Program-made: the position numbers and the translations under genes
In this document: positions 12,216-23,888 of the stretch, one piece after another
How the letters are laid out: the number at the start of each line of letters is the position of its first letter
Position numbering within the stretch: the stretch's first letter is position 1
Assembly: GCA_940671915.1 (NCBI GenBank)
Contig: CALNVZ010003435.1
Coordinates: 10,887,863 to 10,951,862 of the forward strand
From: Paracentrotus lividus
Taxonomy: Eukaryota > Echinodermata > Echinoidea > Camarodonta > Echinidae
Reading direction: 5' to 3'
DNA length: 64,000 nucleotides
The notes under the pieces: generated by a model
Told to the model about the DNA's origin: nothing
The model's input: the letters and a program-made list of their open reading frames with translations, nothing else
The model's database searches: none

Positions 12216-12530
12216 AGAAAGAAGAAGAAGATGAAGAAGCTTTTCCCCAGCCTCTCGCTGTCTCTTTTCTCCCTGAGGAGTGTTAGAGTTTGAAATCTTG
12301 CACACCACGGGGACAACCTGCTGTCGTAACAAACTCGAGACCCTCTACGATGTTATGCCGACTTTGACCCCAGCCTGACCTGAATACCAAACCGATGAGA
12401 CATCATCGAGGTATTCCCTCAACCACTCGACCAATTCACATCTGAAAGCTAAAATCTTCATGAAATATTAAAAAATAAAAACAAAATTCGATAACGCATG
12501 AGTGAGTATGCACTTCCAAAGATATGTGGT

Positions 12531-12693
12531 CCATGTAACATAAAGAGTTACCATGGTTACGATCAATTACAAATCGATCGTAGCCAAACAGCCTCCGTGT
12601 AGAATGTGCTTCTTGCATAACAGACTCACTGTGATCCAATCAAAAATAGTTGTTTCAAATTTGCAATTGATCGTAACTCTTTATTTTACATGG
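12531..12693. mobile_element. 163-bp inverted-repeat element
   Basis: The left end CCATGTAACATAAAGAGTTA and the reverse complement of the right end CCATGTAAAATAAAGAGTTA differ by one base, and the similarity continues into ACGATCAATT. The left arm carries a short extra CATGGTT. There is no clear target duplication. The size and form fit a MITE or fold-back element. Confidence 0.7.
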
Positions 12694-12896
12694 AATTAAT
12701 ATGAAGGGGGGAAATTACTCGATTCCGGTTCCCTTGATGCCACTCATCATTATGTGTTAATCATTGCCACATATAAGATTGACCAGAAATACTAGTAGTG
12801 TATGGCCCGAATGATCCAGACTGAAGTTATTTTGACCCTTCACACAAAACCATTCTCGTATATTTCTCTGATTTATGATGAGTACAACAACCTTAT

Positions 12897-13039
12897 NNNN
12901 NNNNNNNNNNNNNNNNNNNNNNNNNNNNNNNNNNNNNNNNNNNNNNNNNNNNNNNNNNNNNNNNNNNNNNNNNNNNNNNNNNNNNNNNNNNNNNNNNNNN
13001 NNNNNNNNNNNNNNNNNNNNNNNNNNNNNNNNNNNNNNN
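12897..13039. other. Assembly gap (143 N)
   Basis: Undetermined bases. Any open frame crossing this interval is meaningless. Confidence 1.
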
Positions 13040-13462
13040 AAAAATGACAATACCGCCCATTATATATTATTGCACATGCATGATTTATACACGATGTTTC
13101 CCGTGAATTATCAGCAATTATTTGTTATAAGTAGCATAATTATACCGTTTTCTTTGGGGAAAAGTAAAAAGAAAACTGTTCAGCAATGTTCAGGGGGGGA
13201 GGGTGGCTTGTGTGCTATCATAAAACTGAAATGAAATAAAGTGTCATTTGTTCTTTCATGATCATCCTCCTCTTTCTCCTCTCCGTCCCCCAACCAACAC
13301 AAAAGACGGAATAATAAGTTTTTAAAAGGAGAAAGAGTCTCAGTCATGACTATTAATATTTATTAGGAATTCAGAAATAGTAAGGTTACTGTGTAAGTAA
13401 TCCTCAATGGTTCTAGTGTCACGTATTTGGACGAACCAGGGTCGCGAATAAACAAATATCCA
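13040..13462. other. Single-copy sequence between gap and duplicated segment
   Basis: AT-rich; no counterpart before the second copy at 27,039. Nothing coding recognised. Confidence 0.4.
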
Positions 13463-15180
13463 TGGCAACAAAATGGACAAGGGATGCATTTTATTTTATA
13501 TTGGCCTTCCTCAGACTGAAGTCAAGTTTACAAGGAGACTTTCCATAATGCGCATACCAATCTAATAAATGTATCTATAACTTCAGTTACATGCAAACTG
13601 AGAAAGAACAAAAACATAAACAAAAACGAAGGGCCAAAATGACCACATTCTCGGTCAATTGGGGCCATACGATATTCCGGCTCAAGCAGTACAAGCTGTA
13701 TGGCAATAATTGCCCCGAAATAGTCTAAGTTCCCAATGGATCTATAGAATGGGGTTATTTTTACCCAGGGGCAGCGGAGAGATTTTGAAAGTGGAAGGGA
13801 TAAACCCCAGCCGCCCCCTCCCCTTCCCGGCTCTGTGGCCCCTGTACATGCTGTAATACCCTTCATTTTTGTTTAGGAGTTTGATTATAAACACTACAAA
13901 GCTTTAAATGATTTCTGATAGAACGCGTTGAACATTGCAGAAAGTCAAATGAATATCTGAGATGTTAAATGTTATTGAATGTATTTAAGTGTAATGTATA
14001 ACAATAATAATGTTCTACGCAGAAAAACTTTTTGTCACAAAGTCTCCACCGACTGGTTACACATGATTGCGATAACAATGATGCATTTTCTAATCAGTTA
14101 CGTAACTGGAAAGGCACTGCATAAAGACATCTCTATTATATACAAGATTTTTTTTTTTTCATTTGAAAATTGAGACTATTACATGAGGAATTTTTGGTAG
14201 TTATGATATTTTTGTATTCAATCATTTTAATGACGAACCCACTTGCTTGCTTTAGATATCATCTGTAGACGGAATGATTGACAAGATATTTGACAACACC
14301 TTGTTATGTTATTGTATAAACATAAAATCATTTTGAAATATTAAGCATTAATATTTGAAAATGAGTTTGATCACCCGTGCAACCCCGTTGGATCGTTAGA
14401 AATTCCGAACACTTAGCCAAGATTAATTTCAATTTTCTATTTTTAACAAATGTTGGCTGTCACTCGATATGAGAGCTCTCACCTGGTTCTCTCGCCAGAC
14501 TTTCGGCGCACTTGAACTGGGACTCTTTGTCCGATGAAAAGTTTTCTTTTCTTTTCGGTGATTGGTTTGAAATGGTGATTCATAGGCCTGTAGGGTGGAT
14601 GTGTATTGGCTTTTTTGACCGATCTACTTCATTATACTTCTTGTCAAACAAAAACGATCTTTGATCTTTGAGTGGACGATGAAAGGGAGAGGAGAGGGGC
14701 TCTTGTTTTCTTTTGGGTTACAAAAAAAAAAAAAAAATAAATAATAATAATAATGATAAAATGAGGTCGACGTGTATATAGGAGGATACTTCTTTACTTA
14801 TTATATAAGCCGAAACCTATGATGGTGTAGTAATTTGGAATAATCTTCCTTTACATAGCAGAAGAATAAACAATTTCAATCTATCACTTCAGAAATGTAT
14901 CTTAAGTCTTGTCTGAAATACTGATTCAATAGCCTTACTGGCCTCTTTTGGCATCACCCACAATTCTTCCTTTACCCACTTTTCCTATTTTGCCTTTCAG
15001 ATGTATTTCACCTTCTTCTGAATATATATCAATCAGCCTTGCAAAATCGTTTCGGGTTTTTTTTTTTCAGTTAATGTGCACATTTTAATTGGTTCTCTTG
15101 GTTCAGAATAAAGGATCATAAAGTCTCATCATCTAGTTTGATCAGAAGCAGTGTCACACCACTTAAATCGATCCGATCAG

Positions 15181-15495
15181 AGAGGAGAGAAAGAAAGAGT
15201 AGAGAGAGACAAGAGAGGGAGAGGGGACGAGGGAGAGAGAAGAAGAAGGAGAGAGAGAGAGAGCGAGGTGAAGAGAAGGGAAGAGAAGGAGGAGAGGCGA
15301 GAGAGAGGAGGGGGAGAGAGGAGGAGAGGAGGAGAGAAGGGGGGGGCGGAGAGATTGGTGCGTGAGGAGGGGAGAGGGCGTGGCGAAATAAAAAGGCTAA
15401 ATAGAGAGCCAAAGAGAGAGGAAGTGGGGCGAAAAGGGTTAAGAGAAAGGTCGGAGCAACGGGCAGACCCGAGGAGCAAGAGAGGGAGAGATCAT
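15181..15495 (+). repeat. GA-rich polypurine tract (version 1, long form)
   Basis: About 300 bases of GAGA/GGAG-rich purine with few pyrimidines. The matching tract in version 2 (28,731-28,915) is only about 185 bases. Arg/Glu-rich and Ser/Leu-rich frames over it are artefacts of composition. Confidence 0.9.
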
Positions 15496-16779
15496 GTAAG
15501 ACGAAATAACGTTGAACTTCAGCGGGTATGCGCATTCCCGCACCATGCTTCTAACCAGGAAACCAAGTGTCAAGTTGGATTACGTATAAAACGTAAAACA
15601 ATAAAAATATTACTGTTTGATTCAGATATTTTTATTGCCCTCCTGCCTTGGGCAATGACCATGATATAATGTAATTTTGCCAATGTTTTATATTTTGATA
15701 CCACTGACATCATTCTACTCATTGTAACGCGCCGCATTTATGCAGTGCCCAAAAAGCGTCATCGTTTGCGCGAACATAATCTGATACCCGATGAGTCGAC
15801 TTCGTTCATAATGGAGTGTCAGTATGTAATAAACATAACTGCTTATATATGGCATATTATCATGGGTAGCAGAAAATAAAAGAAAAAATATTAGACAATA
15901 CCTGTTTCTAAAACTTAATTATAGTGCGATTAAACATTCCCGTGTCTTCATATTTTACTATGTACATTATCTAATGCCTTTTAATTAATTTTTACTTGTC
16001 CAAATTAATGATTTAATTGTTGGTAAATGGCTCGTAATGTTAATCAAAGCATCGAATTATTTTAATAAGGTCATTTTGCGTCGTATTTTGCGATTTATAC
16101 CGAAATATAATTACCACGAATGATTATTATTTGATAGAAAAGTGATATGCACCATCTCTACACGCAATTTAGGTCCCGTGAGATGATTACCTTTTGTTAT
16201 GGCGTACTAATGTCTGGCTTATTCCTTGTTGACATGAATCGATTGCCGTTACCCTTAGTTTGAAACACCTACAGGTCACCGTGTCGAAATTCTTTTAATT
16301 ACAGGTGGTATATCAATCGCTTCTGAGCATCGGATTCATTAAAATAATCCATAATTTGTAAGAATTCTCGATTTTATTCGCACTGCACTCATATTCATGT
16401 TCGAGTAATGTGTATTACCTTTGACAGCCCTTAGGGGAATATGTTTTAATGCGAGTAAGTAACAATAAATAGTAATGATTTTCTGTTCTTCTGTCATACA
16501 TCGTATTTCAAGGAATGTTTTCCTCCCGGTACACCCATAAATACTTTGAATGGGCCGAGTGTGGCAAATGAATGGTTAGTGCTGTGGTAGGAATTTGATC
16601 CATGAACCTTTTATTAAAAATCCATTGACTTATCATTGGTCCTCTAAGCGCATTCCTTTTAAAAGTCAGTTTATTTTATGCTGTGTTTTGCCAATGTAGT
16701 TCCACGGCCACAGTCTGCGTCGAGGCGGCTGCCAAATTCTGCAATTATTCCTTGCGTTTTTGAAATAACTATAGCGTCA

Positions 16780-17290
16780 TTCAATTTAATTTCAAATATA
16801 TGTCTAATTTAATACCAACATTGAGTAATTTAAAGAAATGGAAAATGAGGAACAGTGATATTTGTGAAGAATGTGGGCAAGCAGGTGATATGTTTTGGTT
16901 TTGTACAGAGGTTCAATTATTTTGGAAATATATAGAAAGGTATATCAGAAGATGTTCGAATCAAGATTTTATCTTGAATATACAATATGTTATTTTGGGG
17001 GTTCAAGATTCAGGAAAAGAAGATATTAACTTGATACTTAACTATGCTTTATTTTCAATTTACAAATGTGTTAACGTAGGTATAACATATACAAGAAAGA
17101 TCAAATATACTGATTTAAAATGATGTTTGTTTATGTTTTAAGAAAAAGATACGATGATGAAAAATGTAAAAGAAAAGAACATATGTATATGAGTTGGCCA
17201 AAATGGAGAAATGTACTGAGTAACGTTTAAAACTATTGTAATTTGATTTTGTTTTTAATAAAGAAGACCAGAGATGGTTTTAAAAAAACC
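16780..17290 (+). pseudogene. 5'-truncated LINE 3' end (L1/Tx1-like reverse transcriptase C-terminus), version 1
   Basis: A plus-strand frame starting near 16,800 contains a CxxC pair (ICEECGQ) followed by WFC...FW and then an NLILNYALFSIYK-type segment. This order (CxxC, then a His-Cys region, then a C-terminal alpha-helical stretch) is the zinc-binding tail found after the reverse transcriptase domain of L1/Tx1-type non-LTR retrotransposons. In this version a deletion removes the residues between GD and FWFC that include the conserved His; version 2 still shows IIHIF there but carries frameshifts. After the stop at about 17,121 comes a 3' UTR with AATAAAG near 17,256. Everything upstream of the tail is missing, as is usual for 5'-truncated LINE copies. 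Confidence 0.7.
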
Positions 17291-18197
17291 CCAAAAACTA
17301 TAGCTAGAGTAAAACCCATGAACGAACCTTACTCTGGAGTGTCAAAAACGTTTGTTAGGTCTTGAAAATTGGTAAGATTGGAAGATTTCAAAATATAATC
17401 GTAACGCAGACATGCAAATCAGAGCGAAATAGCAAATTTGCAGATAAGATTGCCATTAAATTACTTCCAAATCGAATTGGCTGTACAGTCAATTGGATTG
17501 CTTCTTCGCAATATATATAAAGTGTGTCTGTGTTACGTCCTGTACCCATACAAAAACACCAGCAGATGTGCATTCAGGTTTAAAAATATATATTTTGTCT
17601 TTTAAAATTTTAAGAAAATATGTATGAGTTTCATGTTAAAGAAATGTAATTTTTCATTGAATAGTTTTGTAGTTTATGTTTAAGTGGCCCTTTATCATGT
17701 TTATACATTTATATCGTAGAGCAAATTAGAAAGGAGCTTTATATTTATCTTTTTTGAAATCGCTATACCAATACTGAGTGGGCTTGATTTGAAGAAAAAA
17801 AAAAACTATCTAGAAAAAATAATTTGCCAATGATATAGCCATATCATTCGTAAACTAAAACCCCAAATTGAATACGATAGACAAACAAAGTCGTATGCTA
17901 TAAAGTATGAAAAACTAAAAACCATATAAATGTTTGCTAAGATGAAACACGACTTTAATGAAAGGTTATGAGGTCATAAGAAATCAATTAATATGATAAA
18001 TATTGTCTGAATTCCAAAGTATAATTTTTCAATCATTTACGTGATGCTGGTTGACCGCCACAACACTTAAATTCACTTTTACCATAAATAGTCTAGTTCT
18101 GAAATGAAGATAAAAGGATAGGGTGACAAGCTTTACGAAAAAAGTTTCGATGTCAAGGTTGAAATGGCACGATTGTGTTGAGACGGGTTACGGGTAT

Positions 18198-18452
18198 TGC
18201 GGCGGTCACAACTGGTCGTAGGCTACGGGGCACGTGCCATCAACGTAGCCTGCGTTGCATGTGCAATGCACGCACAGGTCCTGGGTCAACTTCTGCATGC
18301 GATTCCTGCGTTTCTATAGTAAGGGTATTGTAAAAACTTCCTGTACGTCGTACATGCATTGCACCTGCAAGGTACCTCCGCTGCACGAATTTTCTACGAA
18401 ATCCATCGTAGGGAGTTGCACGTCGAAGGTACGGCGAGTTGTGACCGCCGCA
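18198..18452. mobile_element. 255-bp MITE present only in version 1
   Basis: Perfect 16-base terminal inverted repeats, TGCGGCGGTCACAACT (18,198-18,213) and its complement (18,437-18,452). The corresponding place in version 2 (about 31,545) is uninterrupted, reading CGGGTATATGG, which proves insertion. The insert is GC-richer than its surroundings and contains further short palindromes (TGCATGTGCAATGCA). The exact target duplication is unclear because of a small local duplication (ACGGGTTACGGGT) on the left flank. Confidence 0.9.
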
Positions 18453-19132
18453 TATGGTATAGTCCTTTAGAATAAGAGGACACAAATGCTTATAGAAAAG
18501 ATGACGAGGCACAACCTGAAAACAAAGACAAAAACAAAACAAAACATCAAACAAACTAACCAGCATCTATCTGAAGGGCATAATAAACGTGTATGAAAGA
18601 AAATACCAAAAACACAAAAGGAATTAGACAAATAATATCATAATAATGTATTTTTTAAAAAATCAAAATAGAAAAGTAAAAGAGGCTACGAATTCAGATA
18701 CGAAGAACAAAGCGAATTCATTATCAAATTAGAAAAGAACATAACAACAATTCAGAGACGTATTTATTTAACAACATTTTTAAATATAGGAAATAGACAA
18801 GCACAACAAAAAAGAAGGGACAAAATACGATGGAGGTATCAAAAGGGGATCATTCCTATTGGTCAGTTTTTTTTATGACATCAGAAATGAGACACTCTTG
18901 AATAGATCCAGTAGCCAAACTCCTCCTCCTCTTCTCAACCAGACATCTTTACTACCACCAGTCACCAGTCTGTGAATCTGGATCAAGTTTAGGGAGCACC
19001 AACTGTTCCATGATAGTGACACCCCCTAACCAATGACTCATCAATTTACTTCACTTTGGCCTTTGACCTCCATGTCATCTGCCACTGAAACACCGATCAA
19101 AGTCGCATCTTCAAACATGTTCAACGTCATCA

Positions 19133-19256
19133 GGGGCCTGTTTCTTGAAATCATCATAAGTCTAAGTTCTTGGACAAGACACGTGTTGTAGAATTAACAC
19201 GTGTTTCAATGGGATTTCCACGAACTTAGACTTAACGGTGTCGAGAAACGGGCCCC
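19133..19256. mobile_element. 124-bp MITE with GGGGCC ends (version 1)
   Basis: The left end GGGGCCTGTTTCTTGAAA and the right end GGGGCCCGTTTCTCGACA (reverse complement) form inverted repeats that extend through TAAGTCTAAGTTC. The same element is at 32,218-32,341 in version 2, so it predates the split of the two versions. Confidence 0.8.
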
Positions 19257-20999
19257 ATTGCAGGTACCGTCTGTTTTACTGAACATGCTGCATGTTCTAT
19301 GCACGTTGGCTGTTTAGGGCAAGAAGGATATTAGCCCATTTAATATCATGCTGATATACTCCATTTAGCTTTCAACTGACTAGGAACTGTAAGGGAATCA
19401 GATTTATGGTATGTATTCTAAGATAAATGATGGAGGAGCCTTTGTGCCGCCACAAAATTTGTACTTTTTGGCTGTACTTTTAGGAGCGACATCACCAATC
19501 ACACCCCTCCCACTACACCCTTCCCTTGGGTCGATGAAATCGATAGGCTTATTGCATTTTTATTTTATTAGACGACTTTTTTTCTTTCTGCTGAGCTTTC
19601 TTACAATATTTAGGGAAAGTAGGTCAGTTGTAAACCGACAAATCCTTCATTGATTGTTATTGGAAAGAGTTTCCCACGGCGCTGGAGAGACTTGATCGGT
19701 CTGAAACAAAAGGAAAACCCCAAAGTCTTTAGCTCGACCACTGGTGGTGGCCGAGGTGTTTTTAGGTTCCACGGGTGCACGTAGTCTCGTCTGCCGCGAG
19801 AAAACATCCTCTCATCATCTCGCGTCCCACGAGACCTAGCAATATGGAGCTTTGCGGTTTAGGGATTTGTATATTTATTTTACATTAAATGGACCTCAAG
19901 GTTACGGCGTAAAAAGTAGGGCTCCACGATGAAAATGTGAGGGGGAAAATCGATGCTAAAACTTTGTGGGGTTTGTTTTCCAACATTCCTGCCATCACAG
20001 TGTAAGAAATAACAAGAAAATGGTAATAAACAAAAGAAAACAAGATAGATGCAAATAAACTGCTAACAGTAACAGGTATACATTTCTAATTATTTCAACA
20101 GGTTTATGTTCTCATATCTAAATATCCAATAAAAATAAAAGGTTAAACCATATTAATATTTTGTAATGCTACGACTTTTCCAATTTTTTTTGTTGTGTTT
20201 TATGTTTTCTAAAGGCCTTAATAGACATATTATTATAATTAAAAAAAAAAAAAAAAACCCAATCTACAATGATCTATTCATTCAACTGGGCACATGAGCA
20301 ATAACCATGACTTGATTTTTATCACCTTTTAGATTCACTTATTCTTTGGTCAAATATTATAGTGTAAAACTTTCCAGGCTAAATCACAACTTAGATTTAG
20401 ACCTTCGTATTCACTGTTAGGTTGATAATAATGTTGTTATAAAGACTCTACAACAATATTTTAGACGGTCAATAAACAGTCACTATGCGTTTTTTCTAAA
20501 ATGCCTGAATATGCGTAGGTATATTTTATACCCAACAATAATTAATAGACCGTTTCACTAAATCATTATAATTTTATGCATATTATTATAAACAAAGGTT
20601 GTTATTGACAAACCGAAAGATTTCTCGAGGATTACCCGACATCAACATCTTATGTATGCCAACATTTTGTAGGTCTATACTTATTGAATACCTCATTACT
20701 ATATTTCCAAGAAAGAAACATTTTTATGAATTATGATAATGAAACGGTCTAATAATCGATTAGGTGCAGGTAGACGTAAAATAATGTTTAAACACCCACG
20801 TGATTCAAGGTTTTAATAATGAATTTAGATTACATCTCTTGAATTTGATCTGGACGTAACACAATCATCCCGTTTGGCGATGGCTTCTATCATTACGCCA
20901 TCTTGCATTGACCTACTTTTATCAACCAGACAGTCTTGTATTATTTTATCGAATCACAGACTGAGAAAGTTTTCTACTTTTATTTCTTTAAGAACCTGT

Positions 21000-21620
21000 C
21001 TCCCCATTCATGCTTCTCACGGTGGGGTGTCCCAACTCCCACGTTGATCGCCGTCCCGCCTGGCCCAGCCCGGTAAGTGTCTCGCCATAACCGGCAACCC
21101 TAGACGTGTCCGACGCGCTTCCGTTTCACGGGCTCTTCCAGAAACCGACTCCTCAAATTTGTTGTTAATATTTGATCTTGAGAGTTAAAAGATGAAAGAA
21201 AAGAAATCAAAGTCGCGACGGAAAGATGGGAAGAGGAGAAGGAAAACGCGGATGTTCCGTGTTTGGATATCAGTCGTCTGCAGCGTGTGAAAAACGCGGG
21301 AAAAGCAGCGCACCAAAAATCCATGGAGACCCGAGCGCATATCGCTTTACCTCGTCCGTTAAGTGACTCGGCCGCCCAGGTACATACACAACCAAGTGGT
21401 ATGTCATCGAGTCGGGCATACTCCAGAGAGGGAATCTGCAAGAATAAACGAGTGATTTCTGTTATTTCCTACAAGTCTTTTTCTAGAGACTCTTTGGGAA
21501 ATAGGAGATATCGCGTTGGACAATCTGTGTATACGGGTGATCGATCTTAGATGGGCCGTAAAACCGGAAAGGACACGGTTGTATTTCAGAAGGGATCGCC
21601 TACAACGAACCGTCATCTTG
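21000..21620. other. GC-richer conserved patch, possible gene start or exon (version 1)
   Basis: This patch is well conserved with 34,085-34,760. A splice-donor-like CCCG|GTAAGT at 21,071 is GTGAGT in version 2, which keeps donor function. Open frames on both strands are broken by one-base indels between versions. A genuine first exon or promoter is possible, but I find no defined protein. Confidence 0.25.
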
Positions 21621-21970
21621 GATATCTGATACCGTCAGTGGGCTGTCAAGTCTGACAGAACCCCAAATGTTTAAGATTTTGTGAAAATGAAGAAAAAGAA
21701 GAGAAAATGGATAAAAACCAGACATCAAAATGTAAGATTAACAAGAGCGATAGGAGAGAGAGAGAAATAAAAAGTGAATAAGTAATACATAATATGAAAC
21801 TTGACATCAACACACTCTAAAAACTGAAATGCTATTTTTAGCTTTTCAGAGGCTGAAATCAGCACTTGTATAGTGACTGCACTCGAAGTGCTGTTTAACT
21901 GCACTCCAAGTTTTGTTTTAGCACGTTCACGTGAGCTGAACTTTCAGCAAAAATAGGCAAAAATGGCGTG

Positions 21971-22041
21971 ACTTCGTTGGGATTCGAACCTGGGTCCCCT
22001 GGATGAGAAGCGCTTACGAGCACGTTAGACCAATTCAAATC
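21971..22041 (-). repeat. tRNA-like unit (minus) inside the 533-bp element
   Basis: On the minus strand the order is an A-box-like TTGGTCTAACGTGCTCG, then a degenerate anticodon-arm region with CTCATC, then a B box GGTTCGAATCC. Acceptor-stem pairing is poor, so it is not a functional tRNA. It looks like a tRNA-derived promoter of SINE type. Confidence 0.6.
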
Positions 22042-22140
22042 TCACGATTGCTCGCAGATCATATTGTTTCATGATGAACTTTCTTCAGAGTTGCCATAAT
22101 TATCTACTATTCTTTCATAATTCAAGCAAGTAAGGGACAT

Positions 22141-22216
22141 CTCCGTTGGTCTATTGGTAACGTCAGCGGTACTCTTCCATATCTAGGTGAACCCGGTTCG
22201 AATCCCAAACCAACAT
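22141..22216 (+). repeat. tRNA-like unit (plus) inside the 533-bp element
   Basis: The A-box-like TTGGTCTATTGGTAACG and the B box GGTTCGAATCC are correctly spaced around CTCTTCCATA. GTTGGT near the start pairs with ACCAAC at the end. The general resemblance is to tRNA-Gly(TCC), but stems are imperfect. Confidence 0.6.
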
Positions 22217-23750
22217 TGAACATTTTTTTTGTTGGTAAATTAGCACTTGGGTAAGTGCTAAAACAGCACTTCAGGTGCTGATTTAGCACTTCAAGTGCAG
22301 TCGCTGTACGAGCACTGATAAATTAGCACTTCAGTTTTTAGAGTGCATGAGCGAATGACAGAGAGAAGGAGAGACATACAGATAGACATACAGACAGAGG
22401 GAAGTTGTTGAAAGAAGTGTAAATCGCAAGACCGTATGTCCAAAAAATGTATTTTATCATTCTATCATTCTATTTAATTTTATTATTCGTCCTGTGATGT
22501 CATTATATTGTGCCCTGGAAATGTGGCAAATCATGTATCACATTAAATCATTGATAGTGACATGAAAAACTTCCATTAAAGTTGTTACAAATTACACAGT
22601 CTCCAGTTGTCAGCCTCGGGTTCTGGTCACGTGATAACCTACGTCATAATACACGCATGTTCGATTTTCTCCGCGATATGAATATCATAATACATGGGGT
22701 GAAGGAAGAAAAATCTAATGATGTATATATGATCTGAGGAAAAATCAAATTGAAACTAAACATTGTTATTATCACTCTCTTTATTCTAAAAGAGAAGGTA
22801 AGGATTGGATCAAAATTGAATCATCGTTTGTTATCTCGAAAAACGGTTTCCTGATTTAATTTTGCCTGCAGAAATGAGATGAGTGGGTGAGATTTTTTCC
22901 GATCTTGGGTTATCTGCCTTCAGACAGACTCCGATTTTTGTTTTTATTCTTTTTGTTAAATTTCTCTTTTTAGGTGCTTCAAGAAAACATGAACGGTAAA
23001 TTGGCAAGCCTCCCTTGACAGTGGTCGAGATGGCGGTGACAGTTCTACGTTTGAAATTCCCTCGCGACGGACCTTGTCATACCAATTTGTCGGTGCGCCG
23101 TTAATCGCCTTTGGCAAAATTGCAAAAGAGTTACAGCAACTTTAGTGTAAGTTATCCGGGTATAGGAAAGGTGTCCGTCAAATGGAGATAAATAATTGCC
23201 CAAGGGCAGTCTTTAAAAAAGTAAAAAATCGTTTAATTTCTGTAAGAAAATATGTTCATCAATCATAGAAAACTAGCAATATCCTTTAATTAAGGAATTC
23301 GACGTATACCAGTTCGTGAAGAACCCCTACATTAAGATCCCAATACACGAATTATGTTGACAAATTAATGTTTCCGTTGTAATGCTGTTACGTTTGGGGT
23401 GGAATATTCTCTTCGGTAAAGGGATTTCCTGTCTACTTCCCCCCTTTTTTGAAGGGGGGGGGGGGCAAAGGTCAAACATCACTTTGAAATGCATTGATTT
23501 ATGGTGATGCCTGAGTAAAGCTGTGATCGAAATTATAAAAAGATGACACAAATTAATCAATAATTGATATATATAATTACTGGGAAGAATCACTATCCCA
23601 GAAGCGATCCCAGACCATGCCGAACAGTTTAGTAACAGGTCAGTCTAATAATATTATTCAACACTCTATTATAGATACAGCTTACCTGATAATTGTTGTG
23701 CTCATCCTGATAATTATGTTAATTTGTTTATCTCATTCAGGACAACATCT

Positions 23751-23888
23751 GGGGGCATTTCATCAAAGGACTTGTCGGACATTTTTATCCGACAAACTGT
23801 TATAAGCTACTGAAATTCTTGCATCTGATTGGCTGAGAGCAAATTTGTAGGATAAAATGTCCGATAAGTCCTTTGATGAAATGCCCCC
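23751..23888. mobile_element. 138-bp MITE with GGGGGCATTTCATCAAAGGA ends (version 1)
   Basis: The terminal inverted repeats are about 38 bases and include GGACTTGTCGGACATTTT, with CT on both outer sides. The short centre contains ATTGGCTGAGAGC. The same element lies at 36,357-36,496 in version 2. Confidence 0.88.

Larger units (their letters stand above)
21813..22345. mobile_element. 533-bp inverted-repeat element with two tRNA-like units, only in version 1
   Basis: The ends CACTCTAAAAACTGAAATGC and CACTCTAAAAACTGAAGTGC (right, reverse complement) form the terminal repeats, with CA on both outer sides. Version 2 has the empty site at 34,920-34,921 with a single CA, so insertion with a 2-bp duplication is directly visible. 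Subterminal regions repeat AGCACT/AGTGCT motifs. The centre contains two divergently oriented tRNA-like sequences (listed separately). No protein is encoded. The superfamily is uncertain. Confidence 0.92.

Noticed and set aside
12757-13234. Reading frames spanning the N gap
   Set aside because: They consist mostly of undetermined bases.
13528-13866. 112-codon minus frame
   Set aside because: Not maintained in the matching region of version 2, where indels break it.
15116-15669. Several 75-172-codon frames on both strands
   Set aside because: A purine-rich tract keeps frames open on both strands; the version-2 tract is shorter and breaks them.
21100-21441. 113-codon minus frame, longer (151 codons) at 34,084-34,539
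   Set aside because: The frame differs between the two versions through one-base indels; only a GC-rich patch is claimed.
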